Assembly (NCBI RefSeq): GCF_002159645.1 | Contig: NZ_NFJB01000010.1 | Coordinates: 1-64,000, forward strand | Reading direction: 5' to 3' | Origin: Parabacteroides sp. An277 | GTDB taxonomy: Bacteria > Bacteroidota > Bacteroidia > Bacteroidales > Tannerellaceae | Length of the DNA: 64,000 nt | Shown: one piece after another, positions 27,308-35,976 of the stretch | Position numbering within the stretch: the first letter of the stretch is position 1 | Layout of the letters: every line of letters starts with the position of its first letter | Position numbers and translations under genes: made by a program | The notes under the pieces: model-generated | Database searches by the model: none | What the model was told of the DNA's origin: nothing | The model's input: the letters and a program-made list of their open reading frames with translations, nothing else

Positions 27308-27359
27308 CAAAAATATACTAATTGTCAATAATGCGTTCTTCTTTGACAACGCAAAGATA
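27308..27359 (-). promoter_or_regulatory. Two -7-like elements downstream of the helicase gene
   Basis: TATCTTTG (27352-27359) and TATTTTTG (27308-27315), both on the minus strand, lie between the helicase stop and the hairpin at 27238-27260. They could start a small RNA of roughly 50-110 nt. Support is motif-only. Confidence 0.25.
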
Positions 27360-27408
27360 TATCTTTTTCATTCAACACTTATTACAAGCGTATGAATAAA
27401 TAAGCAGA

Positions 27409-29115
27409 TTAATATTTTTTCTTTCGCCCTTTTCCTTTTGAATGTTCAAAACGGCGTCCTTTTCGTTTTTGGCCACTGGGAACAGCCTCAACCGAAACCT
27501 TCCGATTACCCACTTGCAATACCCGAAAACTATTAATAATACGTTCAACTTCTGCATTTTGCACATCAAAGGTAGAATACAGTTTCTTCACCTCGATACG
27601 ACGCATCCGAATGCCACCGCCCACTTGTTGATACACCAACTTAATCAGCGAATCTTGTCCCAAACCATCGATACCGCCTAAATTTATCCGCAAATGCGTA
27701 TATCCATTATTACTATCCGTTTCTTTCTTAGCTTTCGCTTTCTTTGCAGGAACCTCAGTTTTTACCTTCTTAGACTTAGGCTCATCGCTCAGTACTTTAA
27801 TATCGCCATTATTCTTATAATATTCAATCATGCGATTAAATTCGAGCGAGACGATACGCTTAATTATATCCTCCTTATCAAGCCAATCTAGTTTGCGGAA
27901 AATTTGAGGCATCAAATCAGCAATTTCCTCTTCGTCCACCTTTACCCGTTCGATTTCATCCATAAAGTTGAAAAGCTGCTTCGTACAAACCTCTTTGCCA
28001 GTCGGGACCTTTCCTGCCTCAAACTTCTTATTGATAACCGATTCAATATCCCGGATTTTACGTTTCTCGCGCACATGACAAATACAGATAGAAATACCTG
28101 TTTTTCCCGCACGCCCAGTTCGTCCACGTCGATGTGTATACGATTCTACATCATCCGGGAGCCCATAATTAATTACATGCGTCAAATCATCTACATCCAA
28201 ACCACGAGCCGCCACATCCGTAGCCACCAATAATTGCAAATGGCGAATCCGGAACTTTTGCATCACATAATCTCGTTGCGATTGACTCAACTCACCATGC
28301 AACGCATCTGCATTATATCCATCCCGAATCAACTTATCCGCAATTTCTTGCGTTTCTTTACGCGTACGACAAAAGACAATGCCATAAATATTAGGATAAT
28401 AATCGACAATACGTTTTAAAGCCACATATTTATCTTGTGCACGTACCATATAATAGATATCACGGATATTTTGATTTCCCTCGTTTTTACGTCCGATGAC
28501 AATTTCTTTCGGTTCATACATATATTGCTTGGCAATAGCAGCAATACCCTTCGGCATCGTAGCTGAGAAGAGCAACGTATGACGTTCTGCAGGAAGAGCC
28601 TCGAATATCGCATTAATACTTTCCGAGAATCCCATATCCAACATCTCGTCCGCCTCATCTAAAACGACATTTCCCACACCACTTAAATCCACTTTCTTAC
28701 GACGCATCAAATCCATCAAACGTCCCGGAGTTGCCACCAAAATATGTACTCCTTTCTGAAGCATATTAATTTGGCTTTCAATACTTGAGCCACCATAAAC
28801 GGGCAACACTTTGAGACGAGTAATATATTTCGAATAATCCTTTAAATCGTCTGCTATCTGCAAGCACAATTCGCGCGTCGGACACAAAATCAATACTTGT
28901 GGATAAGTATTTTCAACCACGACCCGTTGCAATAAAGGCAAACCATACGCCGCCGTTTTTCCCGTACCTGTCTGAGCCAACGCGATTACATCATCATTTC
29001 CTTCCAGCAAAATAGGAATTACCTCTTCTTGCACCGGCATAGGAACCTCATAACCTAACTCTTGGATTGCGCGCAAAATAGGTTCTGCAATCCTCAATTC
29101 TTCAAATGTCTTCAA
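27409..29115 (-). CDS. DEAD-box RNA helicase with DbpA-type RNA-binding domain
   Basis: 568 aa. All helicase motifs are present in order: Q motif (PMPVQEEVIP), AQTGTGKT, PTRELCLQ, TPGRLMDL, DEADEMLD, SAT, VATDVAARGLD and HRRGRTGRAGKTG. A Lys-rich linker (SKKVKTEVPAKKAKAKKET) leads to a DbpA-like RNA-binding domain (about 475-545: YTHLRINLGGIDGLGQDSLI) and a basic tail. Homologues act in ribosome assembly or cold adaptation of mRNA. Own promoter upstream (29157-29187). I leave the symbol blank since deaD and dbpA types cannot be separated here. Confidence 0.95.
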   Translation of the reverse strand: MKTFEELRIAEPILRAIQELGYEVPMPVQEEVIPILLEGNDDVIALAQTGTGKTAAYGLPLLQRVVVENTYPQVLILCPTRELCLQIADDLKDYSKYITRLKVLPVYGGSSIESQINMLQKGVHILVATPGRLMDLMRRKKVDLSGVGNVVLDEADEMLDMGFSESINAIFEALPAERHTLLFSATMPKGIAAIAKQYMYEPKEIVIGRKNEGNQNIRDIYYMVRAQDKYVALKRIVDYYPNIYGIVFCRTRKETQEIADKLIRDGYNADALHGELSQSQRDYVMQKFRIRHLQLLVATDVAARGLDVDDLTHVINYGLPDDVESYTHRRGRTGRAGKTGISICICHVREKRKIRDIESVINKKFEAGKVPTGKEVCTKQLFNFMDEIERVKVDEEEIADLMPQIFRKLDWLDKEDIIKRIVSLEFNRMIEYYKNNGDIKVLSDEPKSKKVKTEVPAKKAKAKKETDSNNGYTHLRINLGGIDGLGQDSLIKLVYQQVGGGIRMRRIEVKKLYSTFDVQNAEVERIINSFRVLQVGNRKVSVEAVPSGQKRKGRRFEHSKGKGRKKKY

Positions 29116-29156
29116 ATTATGTGTATTTGTAAATATATAAAATGCTTAAGCGGGCA

Positions 29157-29187
29157 CAAAGATACGCAATCCTTTCTACTTTAACAA
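29157..29187 (-). promoter_or_regulatory. Promoter of the DEAD-box helicase gene
   Basis: On the minus strand TTG (29185-29187), 20 bp, then TATCTTTG (29157-29164), 41 bp upstream of the start. The -33 part lies inside the 3' end of the upstream phosphatase-like gene (stop at 29176). Confidence 0.55.
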
Positions 29188-30240
29188 TATCTCTCGCAAT
29201 TGTGCTTGATCTTGAGAAGAAAAATGCAGCTCTTTCTCAGTATATTCTTGAAACGAATCATATTTCCGATCAATTTCTTGGTAAGCAATATCTAAGAAAC
29301 TCTCTTTGGCAGAGAGAAGCACCGTGATAGTCTCCTGCGCATCTAGACTCATCGAACAAGCATCTTTCGCAAAAAAACCTACGTCAATATAACGGTTCGA
29401 CGCTAAATAATCTTGCATCACGCTTTCACGCGGGACGTCCAGCAAAGTAAGCAACAAAGAAGAAAGAAAACCTGTCCGGTCCTTCCCCAAATCATCTTGT
29501 ATCAAGATCGGATAGTTCGCCTCATCTAAAAACAGATGCAATGCTTCGCCAAACACATCATAATCTTGAGTGACAAATTGAAGGTATTTATCCTCCATAT
29601 ATAAAATGCCATCTTGCTTCCGAAGCGTATTTGCCTGCAAACGCTCCATAAGCGCATCCCTATCACCATCTGAAATCGATACACGAACCACGTTAGCTTT
29701 TGCAAAAGAAATAGGAGCTGCTTCTACTTCCTTTTTTGAACGAAGATCCAAAATCGTACGAATACCTATACTACTCAGGCGTACAGAATCTCGCACATCA
29801 AAGCGTTCGATAGAACCCGAGCGATAAATCATACCCCATTTCATTTGCTTTCCTTTGGAAGTATAATAACCACCTAAATCGCGGAAATTCTGTATATTAT
29901 CCATAAAGGAATAACGTGCACTTACATCATATTGATATTCTCCATCAAAAATAAGGCGAAAATACAATCGTTTTAAGTTATCATTGGTAATGAATGTAGT
30001 TACACCGTCTTCTATTTTTGCCGATAATGCCGGAACGGACATATCGAAATTTTCGGGTGTCGCGGAGGCATATACTTGCACCTGTCCTTTCAATTTAGGA
30101 TCTGTTTCCCACTTGAGAATATAATTACCCACTTCATCCCGCACGCAAACCACGCGGATATTACCGGCTTTTGGCGTACATCCTACAAGCCATATCCACA
30201 TCCAACCTATCAAGCCTAATGCGCACCATTTCCTATTCAT
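29176..30240 (-). CDS. Phosphatase-like lipoprotein lacking the catalytic cysteine
   Basis: 354 aa, lipobox LVGC with Cys21. Residues 118-260 follow the bacterial Tyr/Ser phosphatase family (Y_phosphatase3): NFRDLGGYYTSKGKQMKWGM, IYRSGSIERF, GIRTILDLRS. In the P-loop HCxxGKDRTG the sequence reads QDDLGKDRTG: His is replaced by Gln248 and the nucleophile Cys by Asp249, while Gly252, Lys253, Arg255 and Gly257 are kept. The frame is intact, so I call it a pseudophosphatase rather than a pseudogene. An N-terminal domain of about 95 residues looks like a beta-sandwich (Fn3-like). Function unknown; binding of phospho-ligands at the envelope is possible. Confidence 0.85.
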   Translation of the reverse strand: MNRKWCALGLIGWMWIWLVGCTPKAGNIRVVCVRDEVGNYILKWETDPKLKGQVQVYASATPENFDMSVPALSAKIEDGVTTFITNDNLKRLYFRLIFDGEYQYDVSARYSFMDNIQNFRDLGGYYTSKGKQMKWGMIYRSGSIERFDVRDSVRLSSIGIRTILDLRSKKEVEAAPISFAKANVVRVSISDGDRDALMERLQANTLRKQDGILYMEDKYLQFVTQDYDVFGEALHLFLDEANYPILIQDDLGKDRTGFLSSLLLTLLDVPRESVMQDYLASNRYIDVGFFAKDACSMSLDAQETITVLLSAKESFLDIAYQEIDRKYDSFQEYTEKELHFSSQDQAQLREILLK

Positions 30241-30268
30241 ACGATGAACCTCTTACCTTCATTTTGCA

Positions 30269-30276
30269 CAAAGATA
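30269..30276 (-). promoter_or_regulatory. -7 element for the phosphatase-like gene
   Basis: TATCTTTG on the minus strand, 29 bp upstream of the start codon. No clear -33. Confidence 0.5.
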
Positions 30277-30326
30277 AACGAATACACGACTACCTATTTC
30301 TACATTATACTAATTTAACCTCCTTT

Positions 30327-31250
30327 TTAGAGTTGGTAATTCTTGGCGAAATCCCGCGAAATATAATTATCCATGTGCTGACATACTTCGCTGGATAAAT
30401 CCAAACCACAACGGATTATCTTTTGCCATTGTATCTCGGTCAATGTATTCAAATCTTTTTTCCTAATGTTATATTTCAAAAGTCCATAAAGAACACCTGC
30501 ATTGAAATTATCACCCGCGCCTATTGTACTAACCAACGGAATTTCAGGAGCATCATAATGAGCTTTCACGCGTTCCGTGCGAAGATCTACCCCTTGGCCT
30601 CCATGCGTCATCAGAAAATTTTTACAATAAAATTGGACATGCTCCTGATAAACTTTATCTACTTGGTTTTCTTGAAACAGATTCTCAAAATCTTCATCAG
30701 AACCTCGGATGATATCGGCAAATTCAAAATTCTCGAGAACGGTCGGCAACAAATGGATAGCCTCATGGACATGCGCTTTCCGGAAATTCGGATCATAGTA
30801 AATGATAGCCCTCCGCTCGGTAGCATATTCTACAAACTCACGTACTCGTTTCCTCAAAACAGGATCTACACAGAAATAGGAACCCATGATAAAAATATCA
30901 TCTTCGTCTATGGGAGGGAAAGGTACATCCAACCGTCGATTAGGGAAACTCTTATAAAATGTGTAATGGGCATTCTGTTCTTCATCGAGAAAAGCCAACG
31001 AAATCGGACTTTTCCCATCTGGGAAAAAATCGATGTATTGAGTCGAAATATGATTCTCTTCCATGAAAGACTGAATAAGCCCCCCCACTTGGTCTTTACC
31101 CAATTCGCTAATAAATAACACTTCATTACCCAACCTTCCTAAAGAAACCAGGCCATTGAATACCGACCCGCCCGGAACAGCCGCATAGGGCTGGTTGTTC
31201 TGAAAGATAATATCCAAAATAGTTTCGCCGATGCCGATGATTTTCCTCAT
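30327..31250 (-). CDS. PfkB-family sugar kinase
   Basis: 307 aa ribokinase/fructokinase fold. N-terminal IIGIGETILDIIF, the di-Gly sugar-binding motif VPGGSVFNGLVSLGRLG, and the C-terminal signature STIGAGDNFNAGVLYGLL whose Asp is the catalytic base. Substrate unknown; fructose or another ketose is a reasonable guess from PfkB fructokinases. It follows the SIS isomerase gene by 22 bp, so the pair probably handles the same sugar-phosphate step or KDO-type precursor. Confidence 0.9.
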   Translation of the reverse strand: MRKIIGIGETILDIIFQNNQPYAAVPGGSVFNGLVSLGRLGNEVLFISELGKDQVGGLIQSFMEENHISTQYIDFFPDGKSPISLAFLDEEQNAHYTFYKSFPNRRLDVPFPPIDEDDIFIMGSYFCVDPVLRKRVREFVEYATERRAIIYYDPNFRKAHVHEAIHLLPTVLENFEFADIIRGSDEDFENLFQENQVDKVYQEHVQFYCKNFLMTHGGQGVDLRTERVKAHYDAPEIPLVSTIGAGDNFNAGVLYGLLKYNIRKKDLNTLTEIQWQKIIRCGLDLSSEVCQHMDNYISRDFAKNYQL

Positions 31251-31272
31251 ATTGCGTCTCCTTTCTTCTTAC

Positions 31273-31887
31273 TTATTTTTCTTCCTGGCTCTGCGCGCGG
31301 CTTTTTGAACCCAGATAACCACCATGATGTCGTTTGGCATATTCTCGATTGGTGAAACCGATTTTCTTCATGGTCCGTACGACAAGGATATCGCCGATGA
31401 CGGTCATGACCGTAGTCGAAGTAGTGGGCGTCAGTCCCAAAGGACAAACTTCGGCCGGCGCACCTGTAGGCAAACAAATGGCCGCTTCGCGCGCCAACTC
31501 GCTCCCCGGATTACCGGTAATGACGATAAATTTCATCGCTGGTACTAATCCACGTGTGAGACTAACCAGTTCGACCAGCTCCCTTGTCCGTCCGGAATTG
31601 GAAACCAATAACATGAGATCATTCTCCCGCACGATACCCAAATCGCCATGTTGCGCTTCGCTGGGATGGAGAAACGATGCCGGCGTGCCCGTTGAACTGA
31701 AGGTCGTCGCCATGTTCATGGCAATCTGTCCTGCCTTACCCATACCGCTGGTAATCAATTTTCCACCACGATGATGTACATATTCGATGATTAAATCCGT
31801 TGCCCCTTCGTAGTCTGAAGTCAACGGGATGTTGCGCACCGCATCTGCCTCTTGCGCTAATATGGCAGCTATTTCTTCGTTTACCAT
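31273..31887 (-). CDS. SIS-domain sugar-phosphate isomerase (KdsD-like, no CBS domains)
   Basis: 204 aa, one SIS domain: GKLITSGMGKAGQIAMNMAT binds the sugar phosphate, TPASFLHPSEAQHGDLGIV, then VSNSGRTRELVELV. This pattern fits arabinose-5-phosphate isomerase, the first step to KDO of LPS, but the two CBS domains of E. coli KdsD are missing. Single-domain versions are known in Bacteroides. A 6-phospho-3-hexuloisomerase role cannot be excluded. First gene of an operon with the PfkB kinase; promoter at 31916-31945. Confidence 0.85.
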   Translation of the reverse strand: MVNEEIAAILAQEADAVRNIPLTSDYEGATDLIIEYVHHRGGKLITSGMGKAGQIAMNMATTFSSTGTPASFLHPSEAQHGDLGIVRENDLMLLVSNSGRTRELVELVSLTRGLVPAMKFIVITGNPGSELAREAAICLPTGAPAEVCPLGLTPTTSTTVMTVIGDILVVRTMKKIGFTNREYAKRHHGGYLGSKSRAQSQEEK

Positions 31888-31915
31888 TGTCTCATTTCTA
31901 ATTTGATTGTAGGCA

Positions 31916-31945
31916 CAAAACTACAATATTTTTTGCACATGGCAA
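31916..31945 (-). promoter_or_regulatory. Promoter of the SIS-PfkB operon
   Basis: On the minus strand TTG (31943-31945), exactly 19 bp, then TAGTTTTG (31916-31923), 29 bp upstream of the start. Confidence 0.55.
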
Positions 31946-32099
31946 GGGTAAACAGGAAATGGGGGAAAAATCCATGTGAGAAACTTTCAAAATATTCATA
32001 AAATCAACCTATCACACATTTTACAAGAAGTAAAATCGAAACACACCGGCGTAAATGAACATTGAAGGGCTTCAAAACTCAATCTCTCCGGTTCAAGTT

Positions 32100-32177
32100 G
32101 TGACACTCCTCTACATGTCACGTTTCTTCCTTTTTCCATCGCTTCCTTTCCCTTTTCGCCATCTTTTTCTATCTTTG
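32100..32177 (+). promoter_or_regulatory. Upstream region of the PUL lead gene: inverted repeat and -7 element
   Basis: TATCTTTG at 32170-32177 lies 35 bp before the start of the 1046-residue protein gene. Upstream, GTGACA (32100-32105) and TGTCAC (32116-32121) form a 22-bp inverted repeat that could bind a regulator. The rest of the 324-bp gap at 31888-32211 shows no gene; a 68-codon minus-strand frame there overlaps this promoter and looks spurious. Confidence 0.45.
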
Positions 32178-32211
32178 CGTCCATATTAATCAAAATAAAC
32201 ACAAACAGGCC

Positions 32212-35200
32212 ATGAAAAAAATCGGATTACTGCTGGCAACGCTTTGCTTCGGAACAAGCCTTTGGGCCGGAAATGGATGGAAAGAGACACGCCACGTGAT
32301 TTTCCAACCCAGCAATGCTGCAAAAATACAAATGCTTCAACCCGACGAGTCCGTCGCTGCTACCATCGAACTAACTCAAACGGAAGTCCCTACGCACAAA
32401 TATCTACGAGTCGTGGGGAATGTCCGAATGCCTATTCCTTTCGAAAAAAGAGGAGAAGAAATGTTTCGGCGGGTAGAATATCTCATCGACGACAATCTGG
32501 ATTCCCTCGTGCGGCATAATGACACTTATTCGCTTTATTTCAAAGGAAATGGAGAAGCATTCGAGCGATATGCCTATTACCGCCTTGAAAAGGAACTACT
32601 CGGAGCAGGAGAATTGGAAATCCGAGTACCAGTAGTCCGTCAACAGAATCTACAGGTATCGCCTCAAGGGGAATTTGGCCTCGAACTGGAAATCTATTAC
32701 GACCAACCAGGACGGGCAGCCGAAGATATTTACGACACCCCAGATTCTATTCTGTTTGTACCAATTTCAGCCGGCACTTCCGGCTACCGGGAAATCAAGC
32801 AAAGTTTCCGTTTACCCTCGCATGTCGCTTGCATCTTATTGCGTGCTGGCGGTCATTTGTTTTCAGGCGAATGCTGGTTGGAAGCACCACGCTTATACCT
32901 GAACGGAAAAAACATAGGCCAGATACCATTTATCAAACAGGCACAACAGACAGACAAGAAAAATTATTGGGTAGGCGTGAATCTCTCTACCCGCAGTTGG
33001 CCGCGTTGGCGCTTAAAACGGAACGGTCAAGTTATCTTTGAAGATTACATTTTCGATAGGGCTTCCAACATAGCCGACTTTTATATTCCATTGCCTCCCG
33101 ATACGAAATCAGGAGACCAGATTGAGCTCTCTCTCCGAAAAGAGGCACACCGCGCTGCTTTCCCTTACGAGCTCCGTTCTATTGAAATCATCGAAGAAAC
33201 CGCACGTCCTTTTGAAATCATCAGTGTTCCTCGTTTCGTGCGCCAACAAAGTGATTTTGGCATATTGATTGAAACCAATCAACCCAACGTGCGTTTAAAA
33301 ATCTCTGCAAAAGGAAGCGAGCCGAGCGAACAAATAAAACAATGTGTCGACAAAGGCCTACACGTCGTACAATTACGAGCGGGCAAGGCGGGAGAATCTA
33401 TTCCTATCCAAATTGAATCGTCCGGACAAATCCAACAAGATACTGTTTGCCAAGTCATCGCGCAGAGTGGCGAACCCATTTACCTCTCATCCGGAGATGA
33501 AATATACATGGATAAGCAATACGGCATTTACGACTATTTTTTTAAATGGTATATTTCACAACGCATCGGGAACTGGTACCAATTCCGCCCCTCCTATCAA
33601 TGGAGCGGATTCCGCATGGCTAATCCGGAAATCATTCGGCACTACGTTCTCCTGCTCGACCAACTGAAAATGCCCTATGCTTGGCAAGTAGAAGGCCGCA
33701 CATTGGCCAGCACGCGTATAAATCCATCCTTGGAGACATTACAAACTCCGATGTTCCACGGGAAACAAGCACACGAGAATGATGGCGGTTATTATTATTG
33801 GCAACACTTTCATTATCAAGGGTTATTCTCAGATATGGCAGCCCGGGCACGTCCTTTTGGAGGTATTTTTGCCAAACATCGTCCAATCTATACCAACCAT
33901 GGTACATTTATCCATTACGATACGCAGGGCGTGCAGGATATGGCCGACGGAGCTCGGACGTTCGTTGCCAATATTCGTTCATCCAAAGGAGAAAGTACAC
34001 GCCATACAGGCCCCTCAACGCTCTTCCGTTATTTATATCAAGCCGGATATGAATGGTTGGGCGCCGAACAAATGTATGGACCGGAAGAAGTTATCCTTTC
34101 TGCATTACGCGGAGCTTCGTACGCTTACAGCAAGACACAATATGGGACGCTCCACGCCATGCAATGGGGATCTGGACCTTTCACCGATCCATGTCATGCC
34201 TTGCGTCTTTACCTTTCACTGGCTGTAGCTTATATGCATGGTTCCTCTCATCTCAATACCGAAGAAGCTCTTTGGACGGATGAATACGCGAACGACCGAT
34301 ATACGAAGTCTGGAAAGGAACATCTCCATGCACAACATCAAATGCTGGATTTCATTGAAACGCATAGCCGCCGAGGAACACTCACGAGCCGCGTCGCCGT
34401 TTTGCAAGGAAAAAACGATGCTTGGAAGTCATTCGGACGCGGACCACTTTGGTCACAAGATGGAAAGAAATGGAAATTCAATGCTGCTTGCGAGAGCTTT
34501 GACCTTCTCAAGGTCTTTTATCCCGATAATATCATTGATGGATGCGGCCCGGAAGGATGGTTTACGACAACGCCCTACGGCACCATCGATTTATTACCCA
34601 TAGAAGCGCCGCAAGATGTAATGAATCGTTATCGCGCCCTTATCTTTTTAGGCTGGAATACGTATGATGCAGATTATTTCGAGCGCATCCGGAATTATGT
34701 ATTCAAAGGCGGGACACTTTTACTCTCTGCTGCGCATTTGAATGCCGAGTTGCAACCCGACATGCCTCCCTGTTTCCCGAAGGAGGACTCCCTAATTCGC
34801 GAACTTTTAGGTAATAATTATGCCTCTTTAACACAAAAGACCGAAATCTCGTATGGTTTAGGCAAAATCATTTATTTCCCCCAGAAAGCCTATCCGGCAG
34901 AAGAGAGTTTACGGGAAGCTTATTGCACGGAAATGGAAAAGATAGCCCAAGAGGCCATTAACCATGAACCAGCGAAAGGATGGATAACTCCTTCTCCTGA
35001 AATCGGCTTTACGGTATGGGACGATGCAGGGCGGCGCACCCTTTATCTACTCAATACAGACTGGCAAAGCGACAAGGAACTACGCAATGCCTCTTTTGTC
35101 TATGGAACAAAGCAATTTACCATTCCTGTACGTCGTTACCACATCGAAACCATTCATTGCGCACAAGGCTTAGCCTTACGGCCCGAAGCCAATACAAGCG

Positions 35201-35352
35201 ATGTGCTTACCATCGAAAAGGACAACGAAGGTTGGAAAGTCTGCGTGCAAACGACCGGAAAGGATACATTACACTGGATGAATGCCCTGACAGGAGAAAC
35301 AGGAAGTTTTGCCATAACTGATGCAGGAATCCATGAGTTGATAGTAAAATGA
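32212..35352 (+). CDS. Large secreted protein, putative glycoside hydrolase-like, family not assigned
   Basis: 1046 aa with signal peptide (LLLATLCFGTSLWAGN). The first 400 residues look like beta-sandwich modules. Residues 430-720 could form a TIM-barrel-like domain, with acidic residues in YEWLGAEQMYGPEE and TEEALWTDEYAND. Residues 740-880 resemble the amidotransferase-like trimerization domain of GH42-type enzymes (VAVLQGKNDAW, ALIFLGWNTYDADYFERIRN, GGTLLLSAAHLNAE), and a small beta-domain ends the protein. I do not recognise the family. It has its own promoter and overlaps the downstream sigma factor by 4 bp, which ties it to the SusCD locus. Confidence 0.7.
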   Translation: MKKIGLLLATLCFGTSLWAGNGWKETRHVIFQPSNAAKIQMLQPDESVAATIELTQTEVPTHKYLRVVGNVRMPIPFEKRGEEMFRRVEYLIDDNLDSLVRHNDTYSLYFKGNGEAFERYAYYRLEKELLGAGELEIRVPVVRQQNLQVSPQGEFGLELEIYYDQPGRAAEDIYDTPDSILFVPISAGTSGYREIKQSFRLPSHVACILLRAGGHLFSGECWLEAPRLYLNGKNIGQIPFIKQAQQTDKKNYWVGVNLSTRSWPRWRLKRNGQVIFEDYIFDRASNIADFYIPLPPDTKSGDQIELSLRKEAHRAAFPYELRSIEIIEETARPFEIISVPRFVRQQSDFGILIETNQPNVRLKISAKGSEPSEQIKQCVDKGLHVVQLRAGKAGESIPIQIESSGQIQQDTVCQVIAQSGEPIYLSSGDEIYMDKQYGIYDYFFKWYISQRIGNWYQFRPSYQWSGFRMANPEIIRHYVLLLDQLKMPYAWQVEGRTLASTRINPSLETLQTPMFHGKQAHENDGGYYYWQHFHYQGLFSDMAARARPFGGIFAKHRPIYTNHGTFIHYDTQGVQDMADGARTFVANIRSSKGESTRHTGPSTLFRYLYQAGYEWLGAEQMYGPEEVILSALRGASYAYSKTQYGTLHAMQWGSGPFTDPCHALRLYLSLAVAYMHGSSHLNTEEALWTDEYANDRYTKSGKEHLHAQHQMLDFIETHSRRGTLTSRVAVLQGKNDAWKSFGRGPLWSQDGKKWKFNAACESFDLLKVFYPDNIIDGCGPEGWFTTTPYGTIDLLPIEAPQDVMNRYRALIFLGWNTYDADYFERIRNYVFKGGTLLLSAAHLNAELQPDMPPCFPKEDSLIRELLGNNYASLTQKTEISYGLGKIIYFPQKAYPAEESLREAYCTEMEKIAQEAINHEPAKGWITPSPEIGFTVWDDAGRRTLYLLNTDWQSDKELRNASFVYGTKQFTIPVRRYHIETIHCAQGLALRPEANTSDVLTIEKDNEGWKVCVQTTGKDTLHWMNALTGETGSFAITDAGIHELIVK

Positions 35353-35924
35353 ACAGCGAGGGAGAAAAGGAAGCCGAATTAATCCGTCGAATGGCACTCT
35401 GGAATGACGAGGACGCTTTTCGCACCTTGTTCTATGATTTCTTTTCTCCTTTATGTGTCTTTGCACGACGTTATCTCGAATCAATAGATGATTGCGAGGA
35501 TGTCGTGCAAGAAGTATTCTATCGCCTCTGGAAGAATCGGACGCAATTACACATCGAATCATCCGTCCGCAACTTCCTTTTAACCAGCGTCCGGAATGCC
35601 TGTTTAGATACATTACGACGCCAGATGGCCGAGGAAAACTGGATTGTCCATTTACAGGAACATAAAAAAGAAGAAACAGACACTTCCGACTTCTATACAA
35701 CGCACGAATTGGAAGAACTCCTCCGAACCGCTTTAGGAAAGTTGCCCGAACCCATTGCTGAGACTTTCCGGCTGAACCGCTTTGAAGGAAAGACCTATGC
35801 GGAAATCGCTGATGAAAAAGGGCTTTCCATAAAAACCATCGAAGCTTATATCTCGAAAGCCTTGCGTCTTCTCCGAAAGGAATTGAAGGATTATTTGCCT
35901 TTTTTCGTAGGATTTTTAGGATAA
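35349..35924 (+). CDS. ECF sigma factor of the SusCD locus
   Basis: 191 aa RpoE-like sigma factor of the FecI/SigW-type group common in Bacteroidetes. Region 2: FRTLFYDFFSPLCVFARRYL and DCEDVVQEVFYRLWKNR; region 4: LPEPIAETFRLNRFEGKTYA with the helix-turn-helix AEIADEKGLSIKTIEAYISKA. The start codon overlaps the stop of the preceding large gene (ATGA), so translation is coupled. The FecR anti-sigma gene follows after 52 bp. It probably directs transcription of the SusC operon when the receptor signals. Confidence 0.94.
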   Translation: MNSEGEKEAELIRRMALWNDEDAFRTLFYDFFSPLCVFARRYLESIDDCEDVVQEVFYRLWKNRTQLHIESSVRNFLLTSVRNACLDTLRRQMAEENWIVHLQEHKKEETDTSDFYTTHELEELLRTALGKLPEPIAETFRLNRFEGKTYAEIADEKGLSIKTIEAYISKALRLLRKELKDYLPFFVGFLG

Positions 35925-35976
35925 TTAGATAGGGTAAGCAGGCATAGGCTTCGTCAATGAAACAGAACAAAGGAAT

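Noticed and set aside
29176-30240. Pseudogene call for the phosphatase-like protein
   Set aside because: Frame, signal peptide, promoter and most motifs are intact; only the catalytic residues differ.
31996-32202. 68-codon minus-strand frame upstream of the PUL
   Set aside because: It covers the promoter region of the 32212 gene, has no ribosome-binding signal and no recognisable domain.
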